Of a stretch of DNA of 6,186 nucleotides, positions 1-5,551 are shown piece by piece. The first letter of the stretch is position 1, and every line of letters starts with the position of its first letter. The position numbers and the translations under genes are program-made. The notes beneath the pieces were generated by a model. The model ran no database searches. It saw only the letters and a list, made by a program, of their open reading frames with translations, and was not told the origin of the DNA. Source of the DNA: an uncultured Oscillospiraceae bacterium (GTDB lineage: Bacteria > Bacillota > Clostridia > Oscillospirales > Oscillospiraceae); contig CAAEDD010000010.1 of assembly GCA_900754515.1 (NCBI GenBank), positions 1-6,186 of the forward strand. Direction: 5' to 3'.

Positions 1-2064
1 ATTTCCCGCTCCAAGACAGCCACCAACCTGGATGCAAACTTCGAGTCCACCGTGACTCTGGGTCTGCCCGCCGCAGAGCAGCAGCTGGTCAGTGACGTGG
101 TCTTCGTGCTGGATAAGTCCACCAGCGCCCAGGTAGAGAGCCAGGTGCTGGATATGCTCTCTCAGCTCAATGAGCAGATAAAGGGCAGCAGCACCGCCGT
201 GAAGGTGGGCGTGGTGATCTTCAACAAGCAGGCCAACAATGTATTGGAACTGACGGAGCTCAACGACGCCAATCTCCCGGCCATTGAAAATGCCATTAAG
301 ACTGAAATAAGCAGCGGCACCAACACCCATGCCGGACTTCTGGCAGGCAAGGCCATGCTGGACGCCGACAGCTCCGTGGATGCCGGACGCAAATACCTCA
401 TCTTTATCAGCGACGGCATAAGCTACATTTTTGATGCGGAAGCCAACTCCATCAACTCCCAACAGATGACCACCGGGGAGTATGCGATCATGGCAGGTCC
501 TGACTGCTGGGGAATCCGCCATTACCAGGAGGGAGCCCAGAGCTACGTCCCTGAAGACTTCGGCAGCTATCTGGGTACCGTGGGCCGGGATCTGAGCATG
601 GTGCAGCAGTACATCCAGCCCTATGCCAGCACATCCTCCAATCAGGCTCTGCACATTCCCAGAGACAATGGCACCGCCTATCCCAGCTGTGTGGATGTAG
701 CCTTGTATAAGACTGCCATTACCTATCAGTCCGCTGTGGGCTCCGGCTACAACTGCTATGCCGTCACCGCAGATACCGGTTCCGCCTCCGCTAACCCCTG
801 GGGTCCGGCCTTCATGAGCTACCTGGCCCAGAGTCAGATCGTGAGCTTTGAAGGTATCAAGAATGACATTCTCTATCTTCTCTCCGCCGGTTCCACCGTA
901 GAGGACTATATAGGCAGCGGCACAGACGGCAAGGGCAATGCCTATAATATGGACTTTGTCAACGACCTTTCCCGTCTCAGCCTCACCGTGGGCGGTGCGG
1001 AGCTTGACAAGGTCAAAATTGCCGAGAACAAATACGGCTTCGGCTCTCTGGGAGACGGCAAGTATCGCTTCGTTCTGGAATACTTCCCCGACAGTACGGA
1101 AAGCGCCGATGACGAGCACTTCGTCTGGTACATCAATGAGTCAATAAAGATAACCGAGCCGGTGCAGCTGAGCTATGTGGTGAAGCTGGCCAATCCCCAG
1201 ACTGCCGACGGGACCTACGGCGAATACGACGCCAACGGCAGTCAGGGCAAGACCGCCCTTTATACCAACAACTCGGCCACTCTCTATCCTGTGGACAGCA
1301 GCGGCGCTCCGGGCGTACCCCAGATATTCCCCAAGCCCACCGTTTCCTACACCGTTGCCCCCTCTCTTATTGCCGTTAGCGTCACCAAGATTTGGAATGA
1401 CAGCAACAATTCTGACGGAATCCGACCGGCCAGCCTTACCGTTACTCTCTATGCCGACGGCAAGAATACCGGCAAGACCCTTGTGCTTAACGAGGCAAAC
1501 AACTGGCAGGGCAGCTTTGACGCTCTTCCAGCAGCGGAAAACAACACGGCAATAGACTACAAGGTATATGAGGATGAAGTTCCCGGTTATACCGCACAGG
1601 CCAGCGTCAGTGAAGCGTCGAAGGGCATCACCGTCACCCTCACCAACACGCATATAGTGGAAACTGTATCCATTCCGGTGCAGAAAGTCTGGCAGGACAA
1701 CAACAATGCCTACGGCCGCCGCCCCAACAGTGTAACCGTGTACCTCTATGCCAACGGCGAATACACCGACAAGGTACTGATTCTCAGCCGGCGTGGCGGC
1801 TGGGTCGGTAGCTTTGATAATCTGCCCAGATACAGCAACGGGCAGCCCATAGAATACACCGTGCGTGAAAAGTCCATGTACTTCTACAATGGGAAAGTAA
1901 GCGTAAATCCTGAAGGTGGCTTTATCGTTACCAACTATTACACTACTACCCCCGGCACCGGTGACGGCAGCGACCTCTGGCTGTGGCTGGCAGTCTGTGC
2001 GGGAAGCCTGGCCGCTCTGGGAACCTCTTTTGTGATAATCCGTAAACGTAAAACCACGCTGTGA
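1..2064 (+). CDS. VWA and Cna-B domain, sortase-anchored surface protein (5' partial)
   Basis: Seen: the frame is open from base 1, so the GTG at 52 is most likely an internal valine and the true start and signal peptide lie outside the window. A von Willebrand A domain carries all parts of a metal-binding MIDAS site: DKSTS at 112-126, Thr in GTNTHAGL (codon 325) and Asp in ISDG (codon 412). A long insertion with three cysteines follows. Two Cna-B domains cover about 1372-1656 and 1657-1947. Each shows Lys in TKIW or QKVW (codons 1387, 1684), Glu in YEDE or VREK (1570, 1867) and Asn in LTN or VTN (1645, 1933), the set that forms Lys-Asn isopeptide bonds in this family. The end reads TPGTGD (from 1948), a hydrophobic segment and a RKRK tail, a sortase signal. 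Inferred role: cell-wall adhesin or pilus-tip-like protein. The ligand is unknown and no sortase gene is visible. Confidence 0.9.
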   Translation: MSRSKTATNLDANFESTVTLGLPAAEQQLVSDVVFVLDKSTSAQVESQVLDMLSQLNEQIKGSSTAVKVGVVIFNKQANNVLELTELNDANLPAIENAIKTEISSGTNTHAGLLAGKAMLDADSSVDAGRKYLIFISDGISYIFDAEANSINSQQMTTGEYAIMAGPDCWGIRHYQEGAQSYVPEDFGSYLGTVGRDLSMVQQYIQPYASTSSNQALHIPRDNGTAYPSCVDVALYKTAITYQSAVGSGYNCYAVTADTGSASANPWGPAFMSYLAQSQIVSFEGIKNDILYLLSAGSTVEDYIGSGTDGKGNAYNMDFVNDLSRLSLTVGGAELDKVKIAENKYGFGSLGDGKYRFVLEYFPDSTESADDEHFVWYINESIKITEPVQLSYVVKLANPQTADGTYGEYDANGSQGKTALYTNNSATLYPVDSSGAPGVPQIFPKPTVSYTVAPSLIAVSVTKIWNDSNNSDGIRPASLTVTLYADGKNTGKTLVLNEANNWQGSFDALPAAENNTAIDYKVYEDEVPGYTAQASVSEASKGITVTLTNTHIVETVSIPVQKVWQDNNNAYGRRPNSVTVYLYANGEYTDKVLILSRRGGWVGSFDNLPRYSNGQPIEYTVREKSMYFYNGKVSVNPEGGFIVTNYYTTTPGTGDGSDLWLWLAVCAGSLAALGTSFVIIRKRKTTL
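1888..2013 (+). repeat. Sorting-tail repeat, intact copy
   Basis: Codon-for-codon counterpart of 2931-3056, without gaps over 42 codons. It covers the last Cna-B strand, the TPGTG sorting motif and the start of the membrane segment. 14 codons differ silently and 5 change the residue. Confidence 0.85.
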
Positions 2065-2117
2065 TGCGGTCAGCTCCACATTTCTACCTTGCGTCAAGGC
2101 GTAGATTTTAACAGCAG

Positions 2118-2157
2118 ATCCCCCAGGTATTTTGAAAATGCCTGGGGGATTATTTAT
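2118..2157 (+). terminator. Rho-independent terminator after the adhesin gene
   Basis: ATCCCCCAGG (2118-2127) pairs perfectly with CCTGGGGGAT (2141-2150). The stem continues inward through a T-G wobble and an ATTTT/AAAAT pairing. A T-rich but interrupted tract (TTATTTAT) follows on the plus strand. It lies 53 bases after the stop of the surface-protein gene. The minus-strand side lacks a T run, so it most likely serves the plus strand. Confidence 0.8.
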
Positions 2158-2242
2158 AAACGAATGATTTGCTTTTTTCCCAGTTTTTAGTCACACGCAT
2201 CAGGAAAGCTTTCATTTTCCAACTCAATGCTGCCGAATTCTG

Positions 2243-2530
2243 CTATACTCCGTAAGCCACTTTAAAATCCTCCGCAAGCTGGCGCAGATGGGACACTATT
2301 TCCGAAGGGAGTCCGCTGACATCTATATACTCCACATCTTCAAGTCCCAGAAGGTAGTCTGTAGATACGGAAAAGACCTGTACCATTCTTTTAAGCATCT
2401 CTATGGAGGGCTGTATATTGTCATTTTCCCAGTTTGAAACACTTTGTTTTGTAACACCCAGAATTTTTGCCAGCTCCACCTGGCTTAGACCTCTGGCCTG
2501 TCGTAGTATTCGTATCCTCTGATTTAACAT
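2243..2530 (-). CDS. XRE-family helix-turn-helix repressor, 95 aa
   Basis: Residues about 5-62 form a Cro/C1-type helix-turn-helix domain: RILRQARGLSQVELAKILG, then VTKQSVSNWENDN as the recognition helix, then PSIEMLKRMVQVF and the typical STDYLLG ending. The remaining 30 or so residues (DVEYIDVSGLPSEIVSHL...) are a short tail with no domain I recognise and no LexA-like peptidase. Start: ATG at 2530 (minus strand) preceded by GAGGCG six bases upstream. The gene stands alone on the minus strand, between the adhesin terminator and an AT-rich region full of inverted repeats, as expected for an autoregulated repressor. It is more AT-rich than the adhesin gene, consistent with acquisition by transfer. 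The target genes are not evident. Confidence 0.9.
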   Translation of the reverse strand: MLNQRIRILRQARGLSQVELAKILGVTKQSVSNWENDNIQPSIEMLKRMVQVFSVSTDYLLGLEDVEYIDVSGLPSEIVSHLRQLAEDFKVAYGV

Positions 2531-2554
2531 TTTCTCGCCTCATATGTCAATTAT

Positions 2555-2569
2555 TACAATACTATTGTA
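2555..2569. repeat. 15-bp palindrome in the XRE control region (candidate operator)
   Basis: TACAATA-C-TATTGTA is a perfect 7-1-7 palindrome whose near edge is 25 bases upstream of the XRE start codon. It overlaps the candidate minus-strand -10 box. XRE proteins usually bind such two-fold sites as dimers. Operator function is inferred. Confidence 0.5.
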
Positions 2570-2592
2570 TCAATATGCATTGACAATATTAA
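2564..2592 (-). promoter_or_regulatory. Candidate promoter of the XRE gene
   Basis: Read on the minus strand, TTAATA (2587-2592, 4 of 6 consensus) and TACAAT (2564-2569, 5 of 6) are 17 bases apart. A start near 2557 would give a leader of about 26 bases holding the GAGGCG ribosome site. The -10 lies inside the 15-bp palindrome and the -35 inside the left arm of the long inverted repeat, which fits self-repression. Other hexamer pairs are possible in this AT-rich stretch. Confidence 0.4.
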
Positions 2593-2608
2593 AATACTTT
2601 GGTATTTT
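2580..2608 (+). promoter_or_regulatory. Candidate divergent plus-strand promoter
   Basis: TTGACA (2580-2585, 6 of 6) is followed after 17 bases by TATTTT (2603-2608, 4 of 6). If real, it would transcribe toward the remnant tail and the AP2-like gene under control of the XRE protein. The -10 is weak and lies in the inverted repeat arm, so the call is tentative. Confidence 0.3.
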
Positions 2609-2614
2609 AATATT
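2585..2614. repeat. Perfect 13-4-13 inverted repeat (candidate operator)
   Basis: AATATTAAAATAC (2585-2597), loop TTTG (2598-2601) and GTATTTTAATATT (2602-2614) are exact reverse complements. The repeat lies 55-84 bases upstream of the XRE start, overlaps candidate promoters on both strands, and has TTGACA hexamers at 2580-2585 and 2614-2619. It lacks a T run placed for termination, so an operator is more likely than a terminator. Exact arms of this length argue for selection, although the low base complexity lowers their weight. Confidence 0.55.
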
Positions 2615-2930
2615 TGACACAGAGGCAATATTTTTGCGCAGCAAACTATGCAAGACAGGAAAGTTGTTTTTACAACATGGCGCGTTCTTAATATGCTTGA
2701 GTGGATAGGTTTTCTTTAGCTGTCCCATAAAAACTGCTGGGTATGCCCTGCCCTGGCTACGGGCTTACAAGGGCATGGGTATGCTTTCTCGCAGAATAGT
2801 GGAGGTTGGCGCCGGAATATCATCCGCTTTTCCTTGTTTCACAGGCGGTGCTGCCTCTTGCGGCTCACGGCGATTCATGCCTGAAGGTGAACTTTGGCAG
2901 GGTGCAGCTGCTGCTGACTTTAGTTTCCCT
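2615..2930. other. Intergenic stretch without a recognisable gene
   Basis: I see no supported gene here. A small hairpin GTTGT-TTTT-ACAAC lies at 2663-2676. A 7-bp inverted pair ATGCCCT/AGGGCAT spans 2743-2776. Two overlapping plus-strand frames run from 2775 and 2806, but neither has a ribosome site or recognisable protein before the sorting-tail homology begins at 2931. The composition changes from AT-rich near 2650 to GC-rich after 2800, which may mark a junction. Confidence 0.5.
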
Positions 2931-3146
2931 AACGGAAAAGTCAGCGTTAATCCCAGCGGAGGGTTTGTTGTCACAAACTACTACACCACTACCCCCGGCA
3001 CCGGCGACGGCAGCAACTTATGGCCGTGGCTGGCAGTCTGTGCAGGAAGCCCGGCCGTCGGTACGGCAGTGTTTGAAATTCTGCGCAGGCGGAAATTCCG
3101 GAGCTTAGCAGGCCAAAGACTTTTAATGGCTGCCCGTATGTGCTAA
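2775..3146 (+). pseudogene. Orphan C-terminal tail of a Cna-B/sortase-anchored paralogue
   Basis: From 2931 the frame matches the end of the adhesin at 1-2064: NGKVSVNP..GGF, VTNYYTTTPGTGDGS, W.WLAVCAGS, then RRRK. Over 42 aligned codons 37 residues are identical. The 51 or so residues before 2931 resemble nothing I know. There is no signal peptide, no VWA domain, no isopeptide Lys or Glu and no convincing ribosome site at ATG 2775, so the product could not be exported and anchored. The hydrophobic anchor has two Leu-to-Pro changes and a Glu relative to the intact copy, and the frame runs on past the basic tail to a TAA at 3144. It is best read as the broken end of a second surface-protein gene. 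A small expressed protein is possible but unlikely. Confidence 0.75.
2931..3056 (+). repeat. Sorting-tail repeat, decayed copy
   Basis: Direct repeat of 1888-2013 at an offset of 1043 bases. The TPGTG motif is at 2991-3005. The copy keeps the motif but carries CTG-to-CCG changes at two Leu codons in the hydrophobic part. Confidence 0.85.
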
Positions 3147-3160
3147 TTTATCACCTATTT

Positions 3161-3224
3161 GCGCCCCATGCCGGTCTTTTCGGTCAAGGGGCGCTGCTTT
3201 GATTCCGGCAGGGATGTCCCTGCC
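3161..3224 (+). promoter_or_regulatory. Two stem-loops in the leader of the AP2-like gene
   Basis: Stem 1 pairs GCGCCCC (3161-3167) with GGGGCGC (3188-3194), with a possible inner CCG/CGG pairing. Stem 2 pairs GGCAGGG (3207-3213) with CCCTGCC (3218-3224) around an ATGT loop. Stem 2 ends nine bases before the GGAGGGG ribosome site. No T run follows either, so they are not typical terminators. They could affect translation or mark an element boundary, but the role is unknown. Confidence 0.5.
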
Positions 3225-3233
3225 ATTCGTTCT

Positions 3234-3240
3234 GGAGGGG
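3234..3240 (+). promoter_or_regulatory. Ribosome binding site that sets the start of the AP2-like gene
   Basis: GGAGGGG lies five bases before GTG at 3246 and is the only strong Shine-Dalgarno in the region. The in-frame TTG at 3159 has none, and the residues it would add show no repeat similarity. Confidence 0.8.
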
Positions 3241-3245
3241 TATTT

Positions 3246-4187
3246 GTGGGAAGAGCCTGTAATATATCGGGTCAGCGTTTTGGAGCTTTAACTGCCGTGC
3301 GGTGCCTGGACATGAACAATAAAGGCTACCAGGTCTGGCTCTGCCGCTGCGACTGCGGAGGGGAGATCGCCGTGGATACCAGGCGCTTGAAACGGGGCAT
3401 CGTTACCAACTGCGGCTGTGTACCAAAAGAGAACGCCCGCAGCGGCAGTCTGGCGGAAGATTTGAGCGGACAGCGTTTCGGCCTGCTCCTTGTCCTTCAG
3501 CGTACAGAAAACAAAAAGGGGCACACCTGTTGGCTCTGCCGCTGCGATTGCGGCAGAACCTGTGCCGTTACCGCCCATGAACTGAAATCCGGTGCTGTCA
3601 AAAGCTGCGGCTGCATGAGAGGCCTGGGTGAACACGGTTTTTTAGACATATCCGGCCGGCGTTTCGGCCTGCTAACCGCCATGTATCCCCTTAGCCGCAG
3701 GAACGGCAGAGGCTCAGTATACTGGCACTGCCGATGCGACTGCGGAGGTGAGACCGATGTCTCGGAGGACGACCTAGCGCACGGAAATAACCGCAGCTGC
3801 GGCTGTCTTAAAAAGCAGGCGCAGCAGGATATCCCGAACCGGCTGCACCGCATTGACGGCACTTGTGTAGAAATCTTGGAAAAGCGAAAGCACCGCAGCG
3901 ATAACTCCAGCGGCTTTCGCGGAGTATACTGCCTTAAAAACGGGCGCTTCAGAGCGTCTATAGGCTTTAAGGGGCAGCGCTTCAATATAGGCACCTTTGA
4001 AACTTTTGAAAAGGCGGTGGAGGCTCGGCTGAAAGCAGAGAAAAAAATCCACGACGGTTTTGTAAAGGCATATTACCGCTGGCAGGAAAAGTGTGCCCTG
4101 AAAGACGGGGCAAAAGACAGTGAGCTGCTGTTTCACGTGGAAAAGAAAAACGGCGAATTCGTAGTTATTACCAACATGGAGGATTAA
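3246..4187 (+). CDS. Cys-rich triple-repeat protein with C-terminal AP2-like DNA-binding domain, 313 aa
   Basis: Start chosen at GTG 3246 because of the GGAGGGG site five bases upstream and because the first repeat begins at once. Residues 7-58, 73-123 and 135-187 are three copies of one unit: (I/L)SG(Q/R)RFG.L near the front, then W.CRCDCG, then CGC. Each has cysteines as CxCxC-18 residues-CxC, suggesting a small metal-binding fold. Residues about 220-268 (SSGFRGVY, GRFRAS, FKGQRFNIGTFETFEKAVEA) match the AP2/ERF-type three-strand plus helix domain found in bacterial, phage and homing-endonuclease proteins. No HNH, recombinase or nuclease motif is visible. Inferred role: nucleic-acid-binding regulator or accessory protein of a mobile element. 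It ends 137 bases before a shared terminator. Function and target are not known to me. Confidence 0.85.
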   Translation: MGRACNISGQRFGALTAVRCLDMNNKGYQVWLCRCDCGGEIAVDTRRLKRGIVTNCGCVPKENARSGSLAEDLSGQRFGLLLVLQRTENKKGHTCWLCRCDCGRTCAVTAHELKSGAVKSCGCMRGLGEHGFLDISGRRFGLLTAMYPLSRRNGRGSVYWHCRCDCGGETDVSEDDLAHGNNRSCGCLKKQAQQDIPNRLHRIDGTCVEILEKRKHRSDNSSGFRGVYCLKNGRFRASIGFKGQRFNIGTFETFEKAVEARLKAEKKIHDGFVKAYYRWQEKCALKDGAKDSELLFHVEKKNGEFVVITNMED

Positions 4188-4195
4188 AGCTCAAA

Positions 4196-4300
4196 CCGCC
4201 GTCAAGGCGGACCGGCCGCCATACCTTGACTCCGGTCCTTGCCTGTCGTCACAGGTAGCGTCCCGATCCGCTGTCCCCTTGGATATCCGGACTTGGGGAC
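4196..4300 (+). other. Hairpin-rich region after the AP2-like gene
   Basis: Seen: CCGCC/GGCGG (4196-4200 with 4206-4210), an alternative GGCGG/CCGCC (4206-4210 with 4216-4220), GTCAAGG/CCTTGAC (4201-4207 with 4224-4230), ACCGG/CCGGT (4211-4215 with 4232-4236), CCTGT-CGTC-ACAGG (4242-4255), and GTCCCC/GGGGAC (4273-4278 with 4295-4300) around a GGATATCC palindrome. Several pairings exclude each other. There is no coding frame I support. It could be a structured 3' UTR, a small RNA or an element end. I do not recognise a named RNA family. Confidence 0.45.
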
Positions 4301-4324
4301 TTTGCCTCAGCCTTGGAGAAAACA

Positions 4325-4360
4325 AAAAAGAGTTCGGAGGAGAATCTCCGAACTCTTTTT
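4325..4360. terminator. Bidirectional terminator between the AP2-like gene and rpsR
   Basis: A perfect 15-bp stem: AAAAAGAGTTCGGAG (4325-4339) with CTCCGAACTCTTTTT (4346-4360), loop of six. On the minus strand it begins 15 bases after the rpsR stop and ends in a T run. On the plus strand it also ends in TTTTT. It probably stops both converging transcripts. Confidence 0.92.
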
Positions 4361-4375
4361 CTTGTATGAAACTTA

Positions 4376-4615
4376 TCAGTCGGTCACGTAGGGCAGGAGA
4401 GCGATCTGACGGGCTCTCTTTATAGCCTCGGTGAGCTCACGCTGATGCATGGCGCAAACGCCGGTGGTGCGGCGAGGCAGGATCTTGCTGCGCTCGGACA
4501 TGTAGCGGCGAAGCTTGGCGGTGTCCTTGTAGTCGATAAAGGTAGCCTTATCAACGCAGAACTGGCAAACTTTTTTCCGTTTGCGATTCTTGGGGTTGTT
4601 CTTATCGAAAGCCAA
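4376..4615 (-). CDS. rpsR: 30S ribosomal protein bS18
   Basis: The 79-residue product has the bS18 core: a basic N-terminus, DYKD...L.RY.SERSKILPRR, TG.C, and HQRELTEAIKRAR.IALLPY. bS18 binds 16S rRNA in the platform of the small subunit as a partner of bS6. Family length is about 75-80, so it is complete. CQFC near residue 17 together with C and H in TGVCAMH gives the four-ligand, zinc-type version of the protein. Translation starts at TTG (4613-4615), supported by AGGAGG eight bases upstream, so a later start is not needed. It is the last gene of the rpsF-ssb-rpsR operon, 35 bases after ssb, and is followed by the strong terminator at 4325-4360. Confidence 0.97.
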   Translation of the reverse strand: MAFDKNNPKNRKRKKVCQFCVDKATFIDYKDTAKLRRYMSERSKILPRRTTGVCAMHQRELTEAIKRARQIALLPYVTD

Positions 4616-4650
4616 AGCTGTATCCTCCTATCAAATATTATTGTTGCGGC

Positions 4651-5118
4651 TCAGAAGGGCAGCTCACCGTCGCCGTCATCCAGCTCCGCAAAGGGACTTG
4701 CAGAGGGAGCGGAAGAGGCTGGAGCGTTGTAAGAGCGGCTGTCGCCGCTGCTGCCATAATTGCCGCCGTAGCTGCCGCTGTCACCGCTGTCGCGGCGGCG
4801 GCTCTCACCGAAATAGACATTGTCAACAACGACCTCGGCGCTGCGGCGCTTGCCGCCTTCCCGGTCGGTCCAATCCCTTATTTGCAGACGGCCGGAAACT
4901 ACGGCCATGCTGCCCTTCTGGAAATATTTGCTGACAAATTCGGCGGTCTGACGCCAGGCAACGCAGTCAATAAAATCGGTCTGCTTTTCACCGCCGTCAC
5001 GTCCGCCGTAATCGCGGTCAACGGCCAAGGTGAAGCTTGCCACCGGCGTCTGGGACTGGGTGTATCTGAGCTCCGGGTCCCGGGTCAGACGGCCCATAAT
5101 TGTAATGTGGTTAAGCAT
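4651..5118 (-). CDS. ssb: Single-stranded DNA-binding protein
   Basis: The 155-residue product carries the OB fold at about 1-107: MLNHITIMGRLTRDPELRYT, FTLAVDR, TDFIDCVAWRQTAEFVSKYF.KGS, V.GRLQIR.W.D..G, and VVVDNVYF. It coats single-stranded DNA as a tetramer in replication and repair. A Gly/Ser-rich linker (about 108-143) leads to the acidic tip DDGDGELPF, the family docking site for partner proteins, so the end is intact. The start is ATG with AAGGAG seven bases upstream. That site overlaps the rpsF stop codon and the two genes are 11 bases apart, pointing to translational coupling. Placement between rpsF and rpsR is the usual Firmicutes arrangement and marks this as the main housekeeping copy. 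Confidence 0.98.
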   Translation of the reverse strand: MLNHITIMGRLTRDPELRYTQSQTPVASFTLAVDRDYGGRDGGEKQTDFIDCVAWRQTAEFVSKYFQKGSMAVVSGRLQIRDWTDREGGKRRSAEVVVDNVYFGESRRRDSGDSGSYGGNYGSSGDSRSYNAPASSAPSASPFAELDDGDGELPF

Positions 5119-5129
5119 AGCCGCGCTCC

Positions 5130-5426
5130 TTACTCTGCACGCAGGGTGATCAGGCGACGCAGTATGCCGTCAGTGATACCGAGAATACGGTCCAGCTCAG
5201 CGGGGAACTCGGGAGCGCTGGTGAACTTCATCAGCACATAGTAGCCCTCGGAAATGTAGTTGATTTCGTAAGCCAGTTTGCGCTTACCCATCTCCTCCAT
5301 TTCGTCAAGAGTACCATTTGCTTCCACAAGTGCCTTAAACTTCTCAACAACAGCTGCGGTCTGCTCCTCAGTGAAGTTGGGGTTGATGATGTACATTACT
5401 TCGTACTTTTCGCTTGCTTTTGCCAT
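5130..5426 (-). CDS. rpsF: 30S ribosomal protein bS6
   Basis: The 98-residue product matches bS6 throughout: YEVMYIINPNFTEEQ, GTLDEMEEMGKRKLAYEIN, EGYYVLMKF.S.PEFPAELDRILGITDGILRRLI. It forms a heterodimer with bS18 in the central domain of the small subunit. The usual length is 95-100 residues in Firmicutes, so it is complete. ATG at 5424-5426 follows an excellent AGGAGGTG site five bases upstream. It is the first gene of the operon, transcribed from the promoter at 5504-5531 through a leader of about 70 bases with a strong stem-loop. In many bacteria such a leader is bound by bS6:bS18 to limit the operon's own expression. Confidence 0.98.
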   Translation of the reverse strand: MAKASEKYEVMYIINPNFTEEQTAAVVEKFKALVEANGTLDEMEEMGKRKLAYEINYISEGYYVLMKFTSAPEFPAELDRILGITDGILRRLITLRAE

Positions 5427-5497
5427 GGTTGCACCTCCTTTTGGTCTGTTGGCCCCCGCGCAGGCGGGAGCAAGGATTACCCGTCACATGGACAGGC
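5427..5497 (-). promoter_or_regulatory. rpsF leader with hairpin, candidate bS6:bS18 autoregulatory element
   Basis: The leader runs from the predicted start near 5497 to the rpsF ATG. On the minus strand TTGCTCCCGC and GCGGGGGCCAA (5449-5473) form a stem of about ten pairs with one bulged C and a CTGC loop, just upstream of the ribosome site. Position and operon fit the known rpsF leader element. I did not confirm its conserved features, so this is a candidate. Confidence 0.45.
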
Positions 5498-5503
5498 TAT
5501 ATT

Positions 5504-5531
5504 ATTATACTGATTTTTCCTGGAATGTCAA
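5504..5531 (-). promoter_or_regulatory. Sigma-A promoter of rpsF-ssb-rpsR
   Basis: On the minus strand a perfect TTGACA (5526-5531) and a perfect TATAAT (5504-5509) are separated by 16 bases. It lies 78 bases before the rpsF start and just after the spoVT terminator, as expected for a strong housekeeping operon. Confidence 0.92.
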
Positions 5532-5551
5532 GGCTTTTTGCGCCTTTAAGT

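Noticed and set aside
52..54. GTG at 52 as the start of the adhesin
   Set aside because: The frame is open from base 1, there is no ribosome site before it, and a surface protein needs a signal peptide that is missing here.
1141..2097. 318-residue open frame on the minus strand opposite the adhesin
   Set aside because: It lies wholly over the Cna-B coding region, shows no domain, and is explained by codon bias of the plus-strand gene, which has clear domain evidence.
2087..2099. CCTTG-CGT-CAAGG hairpin as a first terminator of the adhesin gene
   Set aside because: The stem has only five pairs, no good T run follows, and the much stronger hairpin at 2118-2150 comes directly after.
2806..3108. 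100-residue plus-strand frame overlapping the remnant
   Set aside because: It is out of frame with the sorting-tail homology and shows no recognisable protein.
3246..3806. CRISPR-like or tandem DNA repeat array
   Set aside because: The three repeats are long, coding and diverged at DNA level. They are protein repeats with no spacer structure.
3288..4136. Minus-strand frames opposite the AP2-like gene (3288-3635, 3497-3994, 3774-4136)
   Set aside because: They overlap a gene with clear repeats and domain, and have no ribosome sites or family likeness.
4445..5241. Plus-strand frames opposite rpsR, ssb and rpsF
   Set aside because: Shadows of well-recognised minus-strand genes.
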